64,000 nt of DNA, from the NCBI GenBank assembly GCA_022360445.1, contig JAKSCV010000076.1, positions 1 through 64,000 on the forward strand, read 5' to 3'. This document shows, piece after piece, positions 28,418 to 38,520 of the stretch (positions are counted from its first letter, which is position 1; every line of letters starts with the position of its first letter). A program made the position numbers and the translations under genes. Source of the DNA: Gammaproteobacteria bacterium. GTDB lineage: Bacteria; Pseudomonadota; Gammaproteobacteria; UBA5861. The notes beneath the pieces are model-generated. The model was not told where the DNA came from. It searched no databases and saw only the letters and a list, made by a program, of their open reading frames with translations.

Positions 28418-30415
28418 TTAGGGGAGCACGGTATCACTTCGGGCTGAGAGGTTCTGAATGCGGGTGTCTTCGGCCATTGGGGTATCGGCCGTGCTAAAGG
28501 AGCTGGCGTTGGGGAATTGAACGAGCAGGTATTCCGCCAGTGCGTCCTGCTCGGTGCCGTCGTCAGCAAAAGTAGCGTCGCCGGTCTGCACGCTTTCCAT
28601 TTCCAGGTCAAGCAGTTCGGTCGCGGGGAAGGGATAACCGTCACCGCCGCTGGCGAGAAAGCCCAGTGTCACCATGCGGAATGTGCGGTTGGGGTCGCCC
28701 TGTAGCGCACCATCCTGAACAATCACGTCAGCCGTTTCGCCCGCATCTGCACCGTTGCTGTCGTGCACGATCAGAGAGCGAACGCGCGCGCCAGCTGTGA
28801 GACTGGGGTCAAAGCTGAATGCCATGCCGGAAATCTGGGGAAACTGTCCGGGTGTAGCGCCATCAGCGGTGGCCGAAACAGCGTGTTCCACAATGGCTTG
28901 CAGTTCCGCCGCAGTGACGGTGAGCAGGGTTAGGCTGTTATTGAATCGCAAGGAGTTCTGGATATCGAACTGTGAAATTTGTCCCTCTTCTTTTCCGGCC
29001 GCAGGGATCGCTTTAGGTGGCAGGTAAACCGTGTCGTTAGGGTCTGTAGATCCGGCTGGAATTTCTGTCGAACCAATGGCTGCACGGATACCGCCACCAT
29101 TTTTTAAAGATACCGCGACAGTGGCGTCACTTTGCTGCGCATACCACAGGTTGGCATCAGCGGTGAGGTTGCCAAGATTGGTCTCTTCGGTGCGCACGCT
29201 GCCGCGGATACCGTTGAGGTACACCGTGGTGCGGCCAAAGGTGGTGCCTTCGCGTGTTAACAGCACATCACCGAGGGCGTAAGCCAGCACGGCTACTTCT
29301 GCATTGGCATCGACGTAGGAGAGGTTGTTTTCGATCAACCCCTGCTCGTCGGTGGCGTAGGCGCCGCTAATGACCTCATCGACACTGGAATCAATCAAAA
29401 TGCCGTTCGTGTCAAATTCTACTACCAGGCGGCCCAGATATTTGTAATCGCCGTCGGTGTTGACGATGGCAACGGGTTGGTTGGCCGCAGAAGTGTGCCA
29501 CAACGGATACGTATCCGCAGCGGTGTCGTCAATGCGCAATCGATCTGTGTTGTCCGCCAGCAAGGTGTTGGAACCACCGGCGACGATGATGTCCACGTCG
29601 CTTAACTTTTCAGCCAGAGCTTTTTCTATGGCGATTTGCTGCATGTGCGCGAGCAAAATCACTTTATTGATACCGGCTGCTGTGAGTGCGTCTACGGATT
29701 GCTGGATTTCCGTAGCAAGAGCATCGAGATCCGTGGTGTCGGCAGGACTGATGACAATGTCCTCACCCGGTGAGGAAATAGACGTCAGCGTGGGTGTGGT
29801 CGCGCCGATGATACCAATGGATTCGCCGTCGACATCAACGGTCACATAAGCCGCAATCTTGCCTGCCAGTGTTGAAGCGATCGCGCCATTGGTGCCCACC
29901 AGTGGGCCAAGATCCGCATCGGCGGAGAAGTCCAGGTTGGCTGATAAGTAAGGGAAAGCCGCACCCGGGTAGTCGCCGTCAGCCGCGAGCAGAGAGGCAA
30001 TCTCATCTGGGCCATTATCAAATTCGTGGTTGCCGAAGGCGCTGGCCTGGACACCCATCGCATTGAGGAAGGCGATGTCGCCGCGACCGGCTGAGGGTAC
30101 GCCCAGCAGACTGGCCATGCTGTCGTCGTCACTGGCAGCATACAAGGGGCCGGGGATGTAGTTGTCGCCCGAGGACAACACCAACGTATTATCAGGGTAT
30201 TCGTTCCGAAGTTTCTCTAAAATCGCGGAAAAACGCGGTACATTGCCCACCACATCACCGCCGCCATCGGCATCGGCCATGTGCAGCAGTTGCAGGGTGA
30301 AGGTTTGGGGGTCGTCATCAGAAGTTTCGTCGTCATCATCGTCGCTACAGGCCGTTAAAAACAACGCAAGAACAGCCGCGCAAGAGAGCTTGAGTATCTC
30401 TTTGTTTAGTATCAT
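28418..30415 (-). CDS. 5'-nucleotidase/metallophosphatase lipoprotein
   Basis: A 665-residue secreted lipoprotein. The signal peptide ends in the lipobox LTAC (about residue 22), followed by an acidic tether SDDDDDETSDDD. The N-terminal metallophosphatase domain has LLHMADADGGG, LVLSSGDNYIPG and the metal motif FGNHEFDNG. A 5'-nucleotidase C-terminal domain follows from about residue 390 (LGNLTADANLWYAQ, SLKNGGGIRA). Family members release phosphate from nucleotides or UDP-sugars outside the cytoplasm. It is about 100 residues longer than E. coli UshA. A strong GAGGAAAG site precedes ATG. Confidence 0.9.
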   Translation of the reverse strand: MILNKEILKLSCAAVLALFLTACSDDDDDETSDDDPQTFTLQLLHMADADGGGDVVGNVPRFSAILEKLRNEYPDNTLVLSSGDNYIPGPLYAASDDDSMASLLGVPSAGRGDIAFLNAMGVQASAFGNHEFDNGPDEIASLLAADGDYPGAAFPYLSANLDFSADADLGPLVGTNGAIASTLAGKIAAYVTVDVDGESIGIIGATTPTLTSISSPGEDIVISPADTTDLDALATEIQQSVDALTAAGINKVILLAHMQQIAIEKALAEKLSDVDIIVAGGSNTLLADNTDRLRIDDTAADTYPLWHTSAANQPVAIVNTDGDYKYLGRLVVEFDTNGILIDSSVDEVISGAYATDEQGLIENNLSYVDANAEVAVLAYALGDVLLTREGTTFGRTTVYLNGIRGSVRTEETNLGNLTADANLWYAQQSDATVAVSLKNGGGIRAAIGSTEIPAGSTDPNDTVYLPPKAIPAAGKEEGQISQFDIQNSLRFNNSLTLLTVTAAELQAIVEHAVSATADGATPGQFPQISGMAFSFDPSLTAGARVRSLIVHDSNGADAGETADVIVQDGALQGDPNRTFRMVTLGFLASGGDGYPFPATELLDLEMESVQTGDATFADDGTEQDALAEYLLVQFPNASSFSTADTPMAEDTRIQNLSARSDTVLP

Positions 30416-30627
30416 GATCTTTCCTCGGTGGTGAATTATGTGACCTCTTTAAATAATCCAGCCCGATTGTTACTGGACGATGAATGTTGCACATAAAATC
30501 GTCGGGTGGATGTTCAGTCTGGATCAAGCAAGAACGAGCATGACTCGCGACACGCTTGTATAATGCAAACCGTAAAAGGCGTGGGCCTGCCCACACCACC
30601 GCAATACATAACCCCGAGAGAAACTCG

Positions 30628-30990
30628 ATGCTACTGAAATTAACCCGAAAGGGCCTTGGAAGAATTATTATGGCAATTGACCACCTCACCCGTTCCGCAC
30701 AAAAAACACGCAGTCCTGATGAGCAAGCCAGCGTTGAAGAAGCGGCCAGGCACCTTGCGCTTTACCAGTTTACGGCCTGTCCCTTTTGCATCATGGTGCG
30801 CCGCGCCATGCATCACTTGAACGTACCGATAGAGCTGCGCGACGCTCAGACCTCTCCGCATCGGGAAGATCTCATCAATCAGGGGGGTAAACTACAAACA
30901 CCCTGCCTGAAAATTGACGAAAATGACCAAACGACCTGGCTTTACGAATCCCGCGATATTATTAACTATCTTGAAGAACATTTTGGCTGA
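30628..30990 (+). CDS. Glutaredoxin-like protein
   Basis: A 120-residue protein with a weakly hydrophobic N-terminal helix (LLKLTRKGLGRIIMAIDHL), then a thioredoxin-fold domain with the active site TACPFCIMVRRAM (about 56-68) and the cis-Pro region LQTPCLKIDEN. It ends in a GST-N-like helix YESRDIINYLEEHFG. ATG 30628 follows CCGAGAGAA; the frame is open upstream to 30556. Such proteins are glutathione-linked thiol reductases. It is followed by a GST gene. Confidence 0.85.
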   Translation: MLLKLTRKGLGRIIMAIDHLTRSAQKTRSPDEQASVEEAARHLALYQFTACPFCIMVRRAMHHLNVPIELRDAQTSPHREDLINQGGKLQTPCLKIDENDQTTWLYESRDIINYLEEHFG

Positions 30991-31050
30991 GTCAGTCCGT
31001 CTGGCATGCGGCTGATTTAAACGAATATCGGATGTTATGAAGGAGGAAAC

Positions 31051-31686
31051 ATGATCACACTGTACGGATTTCCAAGAACCCGCGCCACGCGTATCAGTTG
31101 GCTGTTGGAGGAATTGGATTTGGACTACGACTACCAGCTCATCAACTTCAACACTCTCCAGCACCGTTCACCGGATTACCTCGCGCTTAATCCCGGTGGC
31201 AAGGTGCCTGCCGTGCGGGTGGAGGGCCAGCTCATAACGGAGTCGGGCGCGATTGTGACTTTTCTGGCAGATAAATATGCCGAAAAAGGGTTCATCCCGG
31301 CAGCCGGCACACTGGCCCGCGTTGCGCACGACCAATGGAGTTACTTTGCGTTGAGTGAGCTGGAACAGCCTCTGTGGACGCAGGGCAAACACAAGTTTGC
31401 CTTACCCAAAGAACAACGGGTGGCCGAGATCTTCCCCACGGCTGAGTGGGAATTCCAGCGCGCCTTGAGACTCTTCAGCCAAGGGTTAGGTGATCAGCCT
31501 TACATTTTGGGCAGCGACTTTCAAGCTGTGGATGTGTTGCTGGGGCACACTTTGCTTTGGGGGCTGTCATTCAAACAACCCATTGAACAAAGTAACTTGC
31601 AGGCCTACATTGAGCGCTGTAAAGCACGTCCGGCCTTGCAGCGGGCACAAGCACGGGAAAAAGCTTTACTGGAAAGCCTGAGCTGA
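31051..31686 (+). CDS. Glutathione S-transferase
   Basis: A 211-residue canonical GST: N-terminal thioredoxin-fold domain (LYGFPRTRATRISWLLEELD, NPGGKVPAVRVEG, ESGAIVTFLADKY) and an all-helical C-terminal domain (about 85-205). A very strong AAGGAGG site precedes the ATG. The first-helix residues suggest a Ser/Thr-type active site in TRATR, not proven. Probably cotranscribed with the glutaredoxin-like gene. Confidence 0.92.
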   Translation: MITLYGFPRTRATRISWLLEELDLDYDYQLINFNTLQHRSPDYLALNPGGKVPAVRVEGQLITESGAIVTFLADKYAEKGFIPAAGTLARVAHDQWSYFALSELEQPLWTQGKHKFALPKEQRVAEIFPTAEWEFQRALRLFSQGLGDQPYILGSDFQAVDVLLGHTLLWGLSFKQPIEQSNLQAYIERCKARPALQRAQAREKALLESLS

Positions 31687-31715
31687 TTTCTGGCGTTCAA
31701 GGCACTGGCCTGGGT

Positions 31716-32630
31716 TCACGGCGCTTGGACTTGGCTTTTTCCCAGCAATTGTTTTTTCAGGAACAGTCCTGCGCGCTCGACGGCCGTTTGTCCTTCCTCC
31801 AGCATGGGGGCATAGGCGTGCCACACATGGATCATGCCCGGTGCGACTTCCAGGGTAACATCTACGCCCGCCTGCCGAGCATTGTTGGCGAGTGTGGTGG
31901 CATCATCCTGCAGGACTTCGCGCTCCCCGACCTGGATCAGTAGTGGCGGCAACCCGCTAAGTTCGGCGAAGACAGGCGAGACTAACGGTGAGTCTGCCGG
32001 CGTGCTGGCGTGGTACCAGCGCGCGACTTTGCGGATGGCATCGGGAGCGATCATGGGGTCTGCCTCGCGTTGGGTGATGTAGCTATGGGCTGTGCCGGTT
32101 AAGTCGGCCCAAGGGGATATGCAAAGGGCTGCGGCGGGCAGTGGCACGTTCGCATCCCGCAAGGCAATCAGCGTGGCCATGGCCAGGCCGCCTCCGGCTG
32201 AATCACCTCCAATGGCGATAGTACTGGGGGCGTGACCTTGTTCCAGCAACCACTGATAGCTGGTTTTCGCGTCTTCCAGAGCGGCTGGAAACGGGTGCTC
32301 TGGGGCCAGCCGGTAGTCAACGCCCAGAGTGCGGCAGCTACTGGAGCGTGCAAGGTTTTGCATCAGGTAGCGGTGGCTGGTAATCGACCCGGAAGCATAG
32401 CCCCCGCCGTGAAAATAGAGCAGGGTTTTACCCGTGTCACTGGCCGGTGTGCTGATCCATTCGGCATTCATTGCGCCAATTTTGATCGCTTTGGTGGTGA
32501 CATCGGCCGGTGTTTTGAATTTTCCGCCGCCTTCGTCCATAAACTGTCGTGAGGCTTCGATGGCTTGTGCGCCAAGCGGGGTTTGTTTGGTGATGATGCC
32601 GATCAGTTTTTCCAGTTGTTGACGTGACAT
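31716..32630 (-). CDS. Alpha/beta hydrolase, hormone-sensitive-lipase family
   Basis: A 304-residue esterase of the HSL (bacterial family IV) type. It shows the oxyanion motif YFHGGGYASG, the nucleophile elbow GGDSAGGGLA, Asp in REVLQDDA, and His in GMIHVWHAY. The start at 32630 is chosen for a GGGAGGAAACC site, giving MSRQQLEK; the frame opens 24 bases earlier. It hydrolyses short-chain esters in the family; the natural substrate is unknown. Convergent with the GST gene. Confidence 0.92.
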   Translation of the reverse strand: MSRQQLEKLIGIITKQTPLGAQAIEASRQFMDEGGGKFKTPADVTTKAIKIGAMNAEWISTPASDTGKTLLYFHGGGYASGSITSHRYLMQNLARSSSCRTLGVDYRLAPEHPFPAALEDAKTSYQWLLEQGHAPSTIAIGGDSAGGGLAMATLIALRDANVPLPAAALCISPWADLTGTAHSYITQREADPMIAPDAIRKVARWYHASTPADSPLVSPVFAELSGLPPLLIQVGEREVLQDDATTLANNARQAGVDVTLEVAPGMIHVWHAYAPMLEEGQTAVERAGLFLKKQLLGKSQVQAP

Positions 32631-32777
32631 GGTTTCCTCCCGAAAGCATTCCATACAGCCTGCACTGGGGTATACTTTGGCGCAGGTCTACAGGTGGTTT
32701 TGCCTGGTGTTTTTGGGCCCGGTGTACGAGCCTTTATTTGATTGTTTGATTCGCACAATATGACAGGAGTGTTTGCG

Positions 32778-34055
32778 ATGTCCAGTATGGTTGATATGAG
32801 TTCAGAGCAGCTAGTCGCACTTGAGAAAACGTTAAAGTCGCGCTACGACACCCTTAAATCTCAAAACCTGGCGCTGGATATGACGCGGGGAAAGCCAGCA
32901 CCGGAACAACTGGATTTATCGGATGGTTTGCTCACCTTGCCGGGAGCGGGACAGTTTACGTCTCCCGATGGTACCGATTGCCGAAATTACGGGGGTCTGG
33001 ATGGGCTGCCTGGGATGAAGACGTTTTTTGGCGAGATATTGGGCGCTCCTGTTGATCAGGTCATCATTGGTGGTAATGCCAGCTTGAATTTAATGTACGA
33101 TGCCTTGCTGCGGGCTTATGTGTTTGGCGTGTGCGGCGGCGAGCGGCCCTGGAAGGATGAAGAGAAAGTCACATTCCTTTGCCCCTCCCCGGGATATGAC
33201 CGGCATTTTGCGATCACTGAAGAGCTGGGGTTCGACATGATCACGGTGCCCTTGAATGACGATGGTCCGGACATGGATGTGGTGGCGTCTCGGGTAGCTG
33301 AGGACGCCTCCATCAAGGGCATTTGGTGTGTGCCCAAGTATTCCAATCCAACAGGCGCGGTTTACAGTGATACCGTGGTTGATCGGCTCGCCAGTATGCC
33401 AACCGCCGCGCCAGATTTTCGCATCATGTGGGACAATGCCTATGCCGAACACCCACTGGGTTCAGAGTTGGTGGTGGTCAAAAATATTTTGCAGGCGTGC
33501 GAAGCGGCGGGTCACCCTGACCGAGTGCTGATGTTTGCCTCCACCTCAAAAATCAGTTTTGCGGGCGCGGGAGTATCTGCCCTGGCGGCCAGCCGCAATA
33601 ATGTTCAAGACATCAAGGCACGCTTGTCGAAGCAGACGATCGGGCCGGATAAGCTCAATCAACTGAGGCATCTTGCCTTTTTTGGTGATGTCGCCGGGTT
33701 GCGGGCGCATATGCAAAAGCATGCGGCAATCATGCAACCCAAGTTTGCCTGCGTAGATGACATCTTAACTCGTGAACTGGCCGGGACGGGATGTGCCAGC
33801 TGGTCTAAACCGAAAGGCGGCTACTTTATTAGCTTGGATGCAATGCCGGGTTGCGCTAAGCAGATTGTTGCTTTAGCGCTTGAGGCCGGCGTCAAGCTAA
33901 CGGCAGCGGGTGCCTGTTTCCCTTATGGCCAAGACCCACAAGACAGCAACATCCGCATTGCACCGTCATTCCCTTCACTGACGGATATTGAGTCGGCGAT
34001 GGATGTGTTGGCGGTCTGCATTAAACTCGCCTGTGTACGCAAGTTGCTGGCATAG
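32778..34055 (+). CDS. Class I-like PLP aminotransferase (aspartate aminotransferase, PF12897-type)
   Basis: A 425-residue fold-type I PLP enzyme. Conserved parts include LDMTRGKPAPEQLDL near the N-terminus, NYGGLDGLPGMKTFF, the NPTGAVY segment, the PLP lysine in FASTSKISFAGAG, and the C-terminal RIAPSFPSL. These match the subgroup of aspartate aminotransferases with an N-terminal helical extension. The start at 32778 follows CAGGAG; the frame opens at 32742. The substrate is likely an amino acid/2-oxo acid pair. A lipoprotein gene follows. Confidence 0.88.
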   Translation: MSSMVDMSSEQLVALEKTLKSRYDTLKSQNLALDMTRGKPAPEQLDLSDGLLTLPGAGQFTSPDGTDCRNYGGLDGLPGMKTFFGEILGAPVDQVIIGGNASLNLMYDALLRAYVFGVCGGERPWKDEEKVTFLCPSPGYDRHFAITEELGFDMITVPLNDDGPDMDVVASRVAEDASIKGIWCVPKYSNPTGAVYSDTVVDRLASMPTAAPDFRIMWDNAYAEHPLGSELVVVKNILQACEAAGHPDRVLMFASTSKISFAGAGVSALAASRNNVQDIKARLSKQTIGPDKLNQLRHLAFFGDVAGLRAHMQKHAAIMQPKFACVDDILTRELAGTGCASWSKPKGGYFISLDAMPGCAKQIVALALEAGVKLTAAGACFPYGQDPQDSNIRIAPSFPSLTDIESAMDVLAVCIKLACVRKLLA

Positions 34056-34076
34056 CTGCTTTCTGTGGCGTCTGTG

Positions 34077-35024
34077 ATGAAAGCGTTCTCGTTTGTAGCT
34101 TGGCTCGTCTGCGGCTTTCTGGCGAGTTGCAGTCATGCAAGATCACCTTTACCGAAAGATCAGTCTTATGCAGGAGAAATTCATTTTATCCACGACCTTG
34201 AACTGCCGGAAATCAGTGGCATGGCCCCATCGTTTTACGTCGCTGACCATTATTGGATGCTGAATGACAGCGGCCGTTTACCACGCTTGTTTCTTGTCAG
34301 CGCCAATGGAAACGTCATCGCCCGGGTGGATGTGGAAAGCGTTGAAAACACAGACTGGGAAGACTTGGCTCGCTTTACGCACGGGGGCAAATCCTATCTT
34401 TTGATTGCGGATGTGGGCGACAACCTCGCCCAGCGTTCGTCAGTGAATTTGCACTGGGTGGAAGAGCCCGATCTGTCTCAGGGTGTAGTGCCAGGTGTCT
34501 CTGCCGTTAAACCCGTGGGCAGCATTCGTTTGCGCTACGAAGACGGCCCACGGGATGTCGAGAGCGTTGCTGTGGATGAGGTTGCCGGTTGGATTTACCT
34601 GCTGAGCAAACGTGATCAGCCGCCGCGCTTTTATCGACTACCTTTGGTGTCAGCGCCTTCAGAAATAACAGTGGCGATGTTTGTGGCGGAGTTAAACAAG
34701 CACCCGCAGCCCACGATCGAAGAGGTGATGGCCAAGCCGCGATTGGGACCGTTTCGTTACAGTCCGACCGCGATGGACTTGAGCCCGAATGGCCAGCAGC
34801 TTGCTGTATTAGGCTACAACCAGGTTTTTCTTTATTCGCGAGATCATGATGAAAACTGGCAGGAGGTGTTTGCCCGTTCACCGGAAGTTTTGATCAGACA
34901 CCAGTTACGACAGGCTGAGGCTGCCAGCTTTTCGAGAAATGGTAAAAAGGTGATCTTCACCAGTGAAAAATTACCTGCACCAATATTGAGTGTGCCCCTG
35001 CTGAAAGCGGCACGTTCAGATTAA
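34077..35024 (+). CDS. Lipoprotein with beta-propeller-like repeats, unknown function
   Basis: A 315-residue secreted protein. The signal ends in lipobox FLASC (about residue 18). Repeated strand-rich blocks follow: LPEISGMAPSF, WMLNDSGRLPRLFLV, TDWEDLARF, LLIADVGDN, DVESVAVDEVAGWIYLLSK and SPTAMDLSPNGQQLAVLGY. This pattern resembles esterase-like phytase or NHL-type propellers, which is inference only. ATG 34077 is preferred over the GTG at 34065. The 3' end overlaps the convergent kinase gene by nine bases. Confidence 0.75.
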   Translation: MKAFSFVAWLVCGFLASCSHARSPLPKDQSYAGEIHFIHDLELPEISGMAPSFYVADHYWMLNDSGRLPRLFLVSANGNVIARVDVESVENTDWEDLARFTHGGKSYLLIADVGDNLAQRSSVNLHWVEEPDLSQGVVPGVSAVKPVGSIRLRYEDGPRDVESVAVDEVAGWIYLLSKRDQPPRFYRLPLVSAPSEITVAMFVAELNKHPQPTIEEVMAKPRLGPFRYSPTAMDLSPNGQQLAVLGYNQVFLYSRDHDENWQEVFARSPEVLIRHQLRQAEAASFSRNGKKVIFTSEKLPAPILSVPLLKAARSD

Positions 35025-36731
35025 ATGCCATATGCCTTGAATCAGATTGAGCAATAAGAACAAAAGAGCCGCGCTTTGCCAGAACAGGAGCGGGTTGCGC
35101 TCAATCAGGGGTTTGGCGTGTGCCTGGGTGAATTTCTTGTTTGGAGTTTTCAGGTCTTGCTGGAATTCGGACAGGCTGTTGTAACGGAGGTCCGGGTTTT
35201 TCTGAACAGCTTTGGCCAGCGCTCCGTCTAACCAGACAGGCACATTGGGGTTTGTCCTGTGTAAAGGGCGGTATTCGAGGCGGTTGAGGTTGTGTCGTGT
35301 TAAAGCTTCTCCGTAGGGTAATTGACCGGACAGCATTTCATAAATAATGGTCCCTAGCGAATAGATATCAGAGCGGAAGCTGGTGATTTGTCCGGCCAGG
35401 TACTCAGGGGCGGTATAGCTTTCTGTGCCAAGGAGCGCTTCTCGATCAATGGGTGAAACTAGCTCAGCCAGACCAGCCACTTTGGTTGAGCCGAAGTCGA
35501 TAATTTTTAAGGTGCCGAAACGGTCGATCATGATGTTTTCTGGCTTTAGATCCTGATGGATCATTTCCATGCGCTGGAATGTTCGTAACCCCTGGATCAG
35601 CTGCTCAGCAATACCGAGCACAGTATGTAAAGCCGGATTAGGATTGCGGTCTATCCACTGGCGCAGTGTGTCGCCTTCAATATATTCGGTGATTGTGTAC
35701 AGAGCGCTGCGCTGGCGCCGGGGCGCCATAACCTGCATGACGTGGGGATTGTTGATACGACGGCCAATCCATTCTTCATGGAGGAAAAGGTCAATGTAAA
35801 GTGGGTCGTCTTCGAAGTTAAGGGATGGGGTCTTCATGATGAAGTTTTTGCTACTTTCTTCATCAGAGACAAGGTATACCTGTGAACGTTTGCTGGCGTG
35901 TACTTCTCTGACGATGTGGTAACCATCAAGCTGCATACTCGGTGACAGGGGGGGAGGAAAAGGCAAGCTGGTGAGCTCGCGGTAGAATGAGTCTTCATCC
36001 AACAAAGGTAGGGCATCTACCGAGAGAAACAGGCAGCTGATGTTGTCATTGCTGCCTTTTTCAAGCGCGAGATCAACAATCTCCTGGCTGAGTGTTTCCA
36101 GGTGGGTTGACTGGGCGATCGCCTGCGTGATGCGTGCTTCGTCGACAAATTCATGTACACCATCGGTACAAAGAAAAAACAGATCACCCGCTTCTACCGT
36201 GAGTGAGTGGTAGTCTATTTCAATTTCCAGCTCGACACCCATAGCGCGGGAAAGGTATTCGCGCTCATTGGATATGCGAGTTCGGTGATCGCGTGTCAAC
36301 GGCTCAAGGCTGCCGTTGCGGTAGAGGTAAATACGACTATCACCGATATGGAAAATATAGGCACTGGTGGATTTAAGAACGATGGCACTGAGCGTACTGA
36401 TCAGGCCGCGCGAAGTGCCGTACATGCTGTGACCACTGCCGTAGAGCCACCGGTTCAGCGCTGTTAGAATGGTGTGGGCAGACTTTTTGACCGTCCAGGT
36501 TTCCGGCGTCGCGAAGTAGTCTGACAAAAAATTATTAACGCAGACATGACTGGCTTCACGGGCGGAAATAGCGGTGCTGACCCCGTCTGCTATGACTGCC
36601 GCCAGCCCCTTGTTGTGAAGTAAGGGGGCTTCGGGTACGCGGATGCCGACAGCATCTTCATTGGCATCTTTTACCCCCGCGATACTGGCTTGGCTACTGG
36701 AAACTTTCAGCTCAGTTGTATCCGACATCAT
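35016..36731 (-). CDS. Fused PP2C-type phosphatase and Ser/Thr protein kinase with C-terminal membrane anchor
   Basis: A 571-residue bifunctional regulator. Residues about 1-245 form a PP2C phosphatase (IADGVSTAISAREAS, HIGDSRIYLYRNG, CTDGVHEFVD, GSNDNISCLFLSVD). Residues about 265-530 form a Hanks-type kinase: ATP-site lysine in FIMKTPS, catalytic loop IHQDLKPENIMID (HQD in place of HRD), DFGSTKVAG and TAPEYLAG. A hydrophobic helix ends the protein (LLFWQSAALLFLLLNLIQG), placing it at the inner membrane. It follows the nitrate transporter gene by 72 bp; in Pseudomonas a homologous kinase sits between nasA-type and nirB genes. Confidence 0.92.
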   Translation of the reverse strand: MMSDTTELKVSSSQASIAGVKDANEDAVGIRVPEAPLLHNKGLAAVIADGVSTAISAREASHVCVNNFLSDYFATPETWTVKKSAHTILTALNRWLYGSGHSMYGTSRGLISTLSAIVLKSTSAYIFHIGDSRIYLYRNGSLEPLTRDHRTRISNEREYLSRAMGVELEIEIDYHSLTVEAGDLFFLCTDGVHEFVDEARITQAIAQSTHLETLSQEIVDLALEKGSNDNISCLFLSVDALPLLDEDSFYRELTSLPFPPPLSPSMQLDGYHIVREVHASKRSQVYLVSDEESSKNFIMKTPSLNFEDDPLYIDLFLHEEWIGRRINNPHVMQVMAPRRQRSALYTITEYIEGDTLRQWIDRNPNPALHTVLGIAEQLIQGLRTFQRMEMIHQDLKPENIMIDRFGTLKIIDFGSTKVAGLAELVSPIDREALLGTESYTAPEYLAGQITSFRSDIYSLGTIIYEMLSGQLPYGEALTRHNLNRLEYRPLHRTNPNVPVWLDGALAKAVQKNPDLRYNSLSEFQQDLKTPNKKFTQAHAKPLIERNPLLFWQSAALLFLLLNLIQGIWHLI

Positions 36732-36803
36732 GATCTAACCTGCCTGTTTAAAGTGCAGCGTGCCGATTGTTGAGGCCGGATACAAGTGCAGCGGGTGAAG
36801 ATG

Positions 36804-38282
36804 TTAGGTGACATCAATCATTTTGACCGTGCCGTCGGGCATGATTTCTGCCATCTGGCCTTGTGGTTCATCCATAAATACAGCAACAATCAATAGAATA
36901 ACGATCGCTGAGCCGCCAATCACCATAAAAAAAGTCTGTGGCGAGACAAAGGACAAGACGGTCAAAAAGCTCACCGCGCCGACGTTACCATAAGCGCCTG
37001 TCATACCGGCGATTTGGCCTGTCAGCCGACGTTTGACCAACGGTACCATGGCAAAGACGGCACCCTCACCGGCTTGCACAAAAAAGGAACAACACATGGT
37101 CGCAATGACAGCAAGTGGGATCCACCAGGTGCTGTTCAGCTGCCCCAGAATAAAGTAGCCCATGGACAAGCCGCCGATCAAAATTAACAGTGTTTGTTTG
37201 CGGCCAAAGCGATCACTGATCCAGCCGCCGCCAGGGCGCGCTGCCAGGTTCATAAACGCGTATCCTGCGGCCAGCATTCCCGCCGTTTTTTGAGTGATGC
37301 CAGAGTCCTGAAAGGTTTCAAAAAAGAACAGAGGTAACATTGAAACAACGGCCAGCTCGGAACCAAAGGTGACAAAATAGGCCAGATTCAGAATGGCTAC
37401 CTGCTTGAATTGGTATTGATGAATTTCAGGCACCTTGGTTTTGAAAACATCCTTATTAACCTGCCAGATATGCCAGAACTGGTAACAAAAAATGGCCGCG
37501 AGAATAAGATAAACGATTGTCGTTGCTGTTGACGACAGCATGCCAAAGTTCGAAGGGCTCAGGCGCCATGTCAGGATGGCCAGCGCGATGTACATGGGCA
37601 CATTCATAATCGCGTAGAGAATGAAATCACCTTTGCTGGTGACTTCCATAGCCCCACTTTTCTTGGGTTTAAAATAGGTTGAGCCTTTTGGGGTATCGCT
37701 GACGGAGAAAAAGTACACGAACGAGTAGACCAGTGTCAGGCTTCCGGTGGTAGCAATCGCATAACGCCAGCCATCATCCCCACCGTAAAAGAGCGCCAGA
37801 GTGGGAAGAGTGAGCGCGGCGGCAGCTGAACCAAAGTTACCCCAGCCGCCATAAATGCCCTCAGCGAGCCCCACCGTTTTTGCAGGAAACCATTCACTGA
37901 TCATGCGAATGCCAATCACAAACCCCGCGCCCACAAAACCCAACATAAAGCGGGCAACAGCCAATGCCTCATAACTTTTGGCGAATGCAAAAAAGAAGCA
38001 GATGAAGCTGGAAAAGAACAGCAATGCGGAATAAATACGCCGAGGGCCGTATTTATCCACCAGCATGCCAATGATGATCCGGGCGGGGATGGTAAGTGCA
38101 ACGTTAAGAATTAATAAGGCCTTTACTTCCTCGGTTGACAGGTTAAAGGTCTCGCGGATGGAAACCATCAGTGGTGCGCTGTTAAACCAGACAAGGAAAG
38201 TAAGAAAAAAGGCAAACCACGTCATGTGTAAGATGCGGTTTTGCCCAGAAAAAGAAAAAAGATTAATGCGTTCTGTCGACAC
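36804..38282 (-). CDS. nasA: Nitrate/nitrite transporter, NarK/NasA-type MFS
   Basis: A 12-helix major facilitator protein of about 492 residues. NNP-family signatures are [18 protein letters not shown], the first nitrate signature [19 protein letters not shown], and the second [18 protein letters not shown]. The first helix ([18 protein letters not shown]) follows closely after GTG 38282, which has a GAGGGGA site; the frame is open to 38339, but upstream starts lack a ribosome site. It imports nitrate for assimilation. The kinase gene is its only downstream partner here. Confidence 0.93.
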   Translation of the reverse strand: MSTERINLFSFSGQNRILHMTWFAFFLTFLVWFNSAPLMVSIRETFNLSTEEVKALLILNVALTIPARIIIGMLVDKYGPRRIYSALLFFSSFICFFFAFAKSYEALAVARFMLGFVGAGFVIGIRMISEWFPAKTVGLAEGIYGGWGNFGSAAAALTLPTLALFYGGDDGWRYAIATTGSLTLVYSFVYFFSVSDTPKGSTYFKPKKSGAMEVTSKGDFILYAIMNVPMYIALAILTWRLSPSNFGMLSSTATTIVYLILAAIFCYQFWHIWQVNKDVFKTKVPEIHQYQFKQVAILNLAYFVTFGSELAVVSMLPLFFFETFQDSGITQKTAGMLAAGYAFMNLAARPGGGWISDRFGRKQTLLILIGGLSMGYFILGQLNSTWWIPLAVIATMCCSFFVQAGEGAVFAMVPLVKRRLTGQIAGMTGAYGNVGAVSFLTVLSFVSPQTFFMVIGGSAIVILLIVAVFMDEPQGQMAEIMPDGTVKMIDVT

Positions 38283-38471
38283 TGTAAGAGTCCCCTCGAT
38301 ATTTGTTAGCCCCATGTTTGAGCAAAAATGGTGCCGCAAAGGATTTTTTGCTTTTTTAGGGTGCTATGCACTATTTCAAGGACAGAATGCTGAATTAAGC
38401 GACCTTAAATTGGGCAGATAAATTACGGGTGCACTTTTTTAGTTCGTTTTTGTAGTGGATGGAATGAGGTG

Positions 38472-38502
38472 CGACAAGACAGCGGGAAGCGCTGCCTTGT
38501 CG
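38472..38502. terminator. Strong GC hairpin downstream of the small minus-strand gene
   Basis: CGACAAG-A-CAGCG pairs with CGCTG-C-CTTGTCG: 12 pairs and one A/C mismatch around a GGAAG loop. It lies 19 bases beyond the stop of the gene at 38521-38865 and upstream of nasA. The minus-strand tail is not T-rich, while the plus-strand tail is TGTTTTG. A terminator insulating nasA is the simplest reading. Confidence 0.45.
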
Positions 38503-38520
38503 TGTTTTGAGCGAGTATGG

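Noticed and set aside
38283-38520. NasT-type antitermination leader or sigma-54 promoter upstream of the nitrate transporter
   Set aside because: No pair of leader hairpins with a downstream terminator and no GG-N10-GC element could be recognised; GGTGCTATGCAC is only a weak NtrC-like match.
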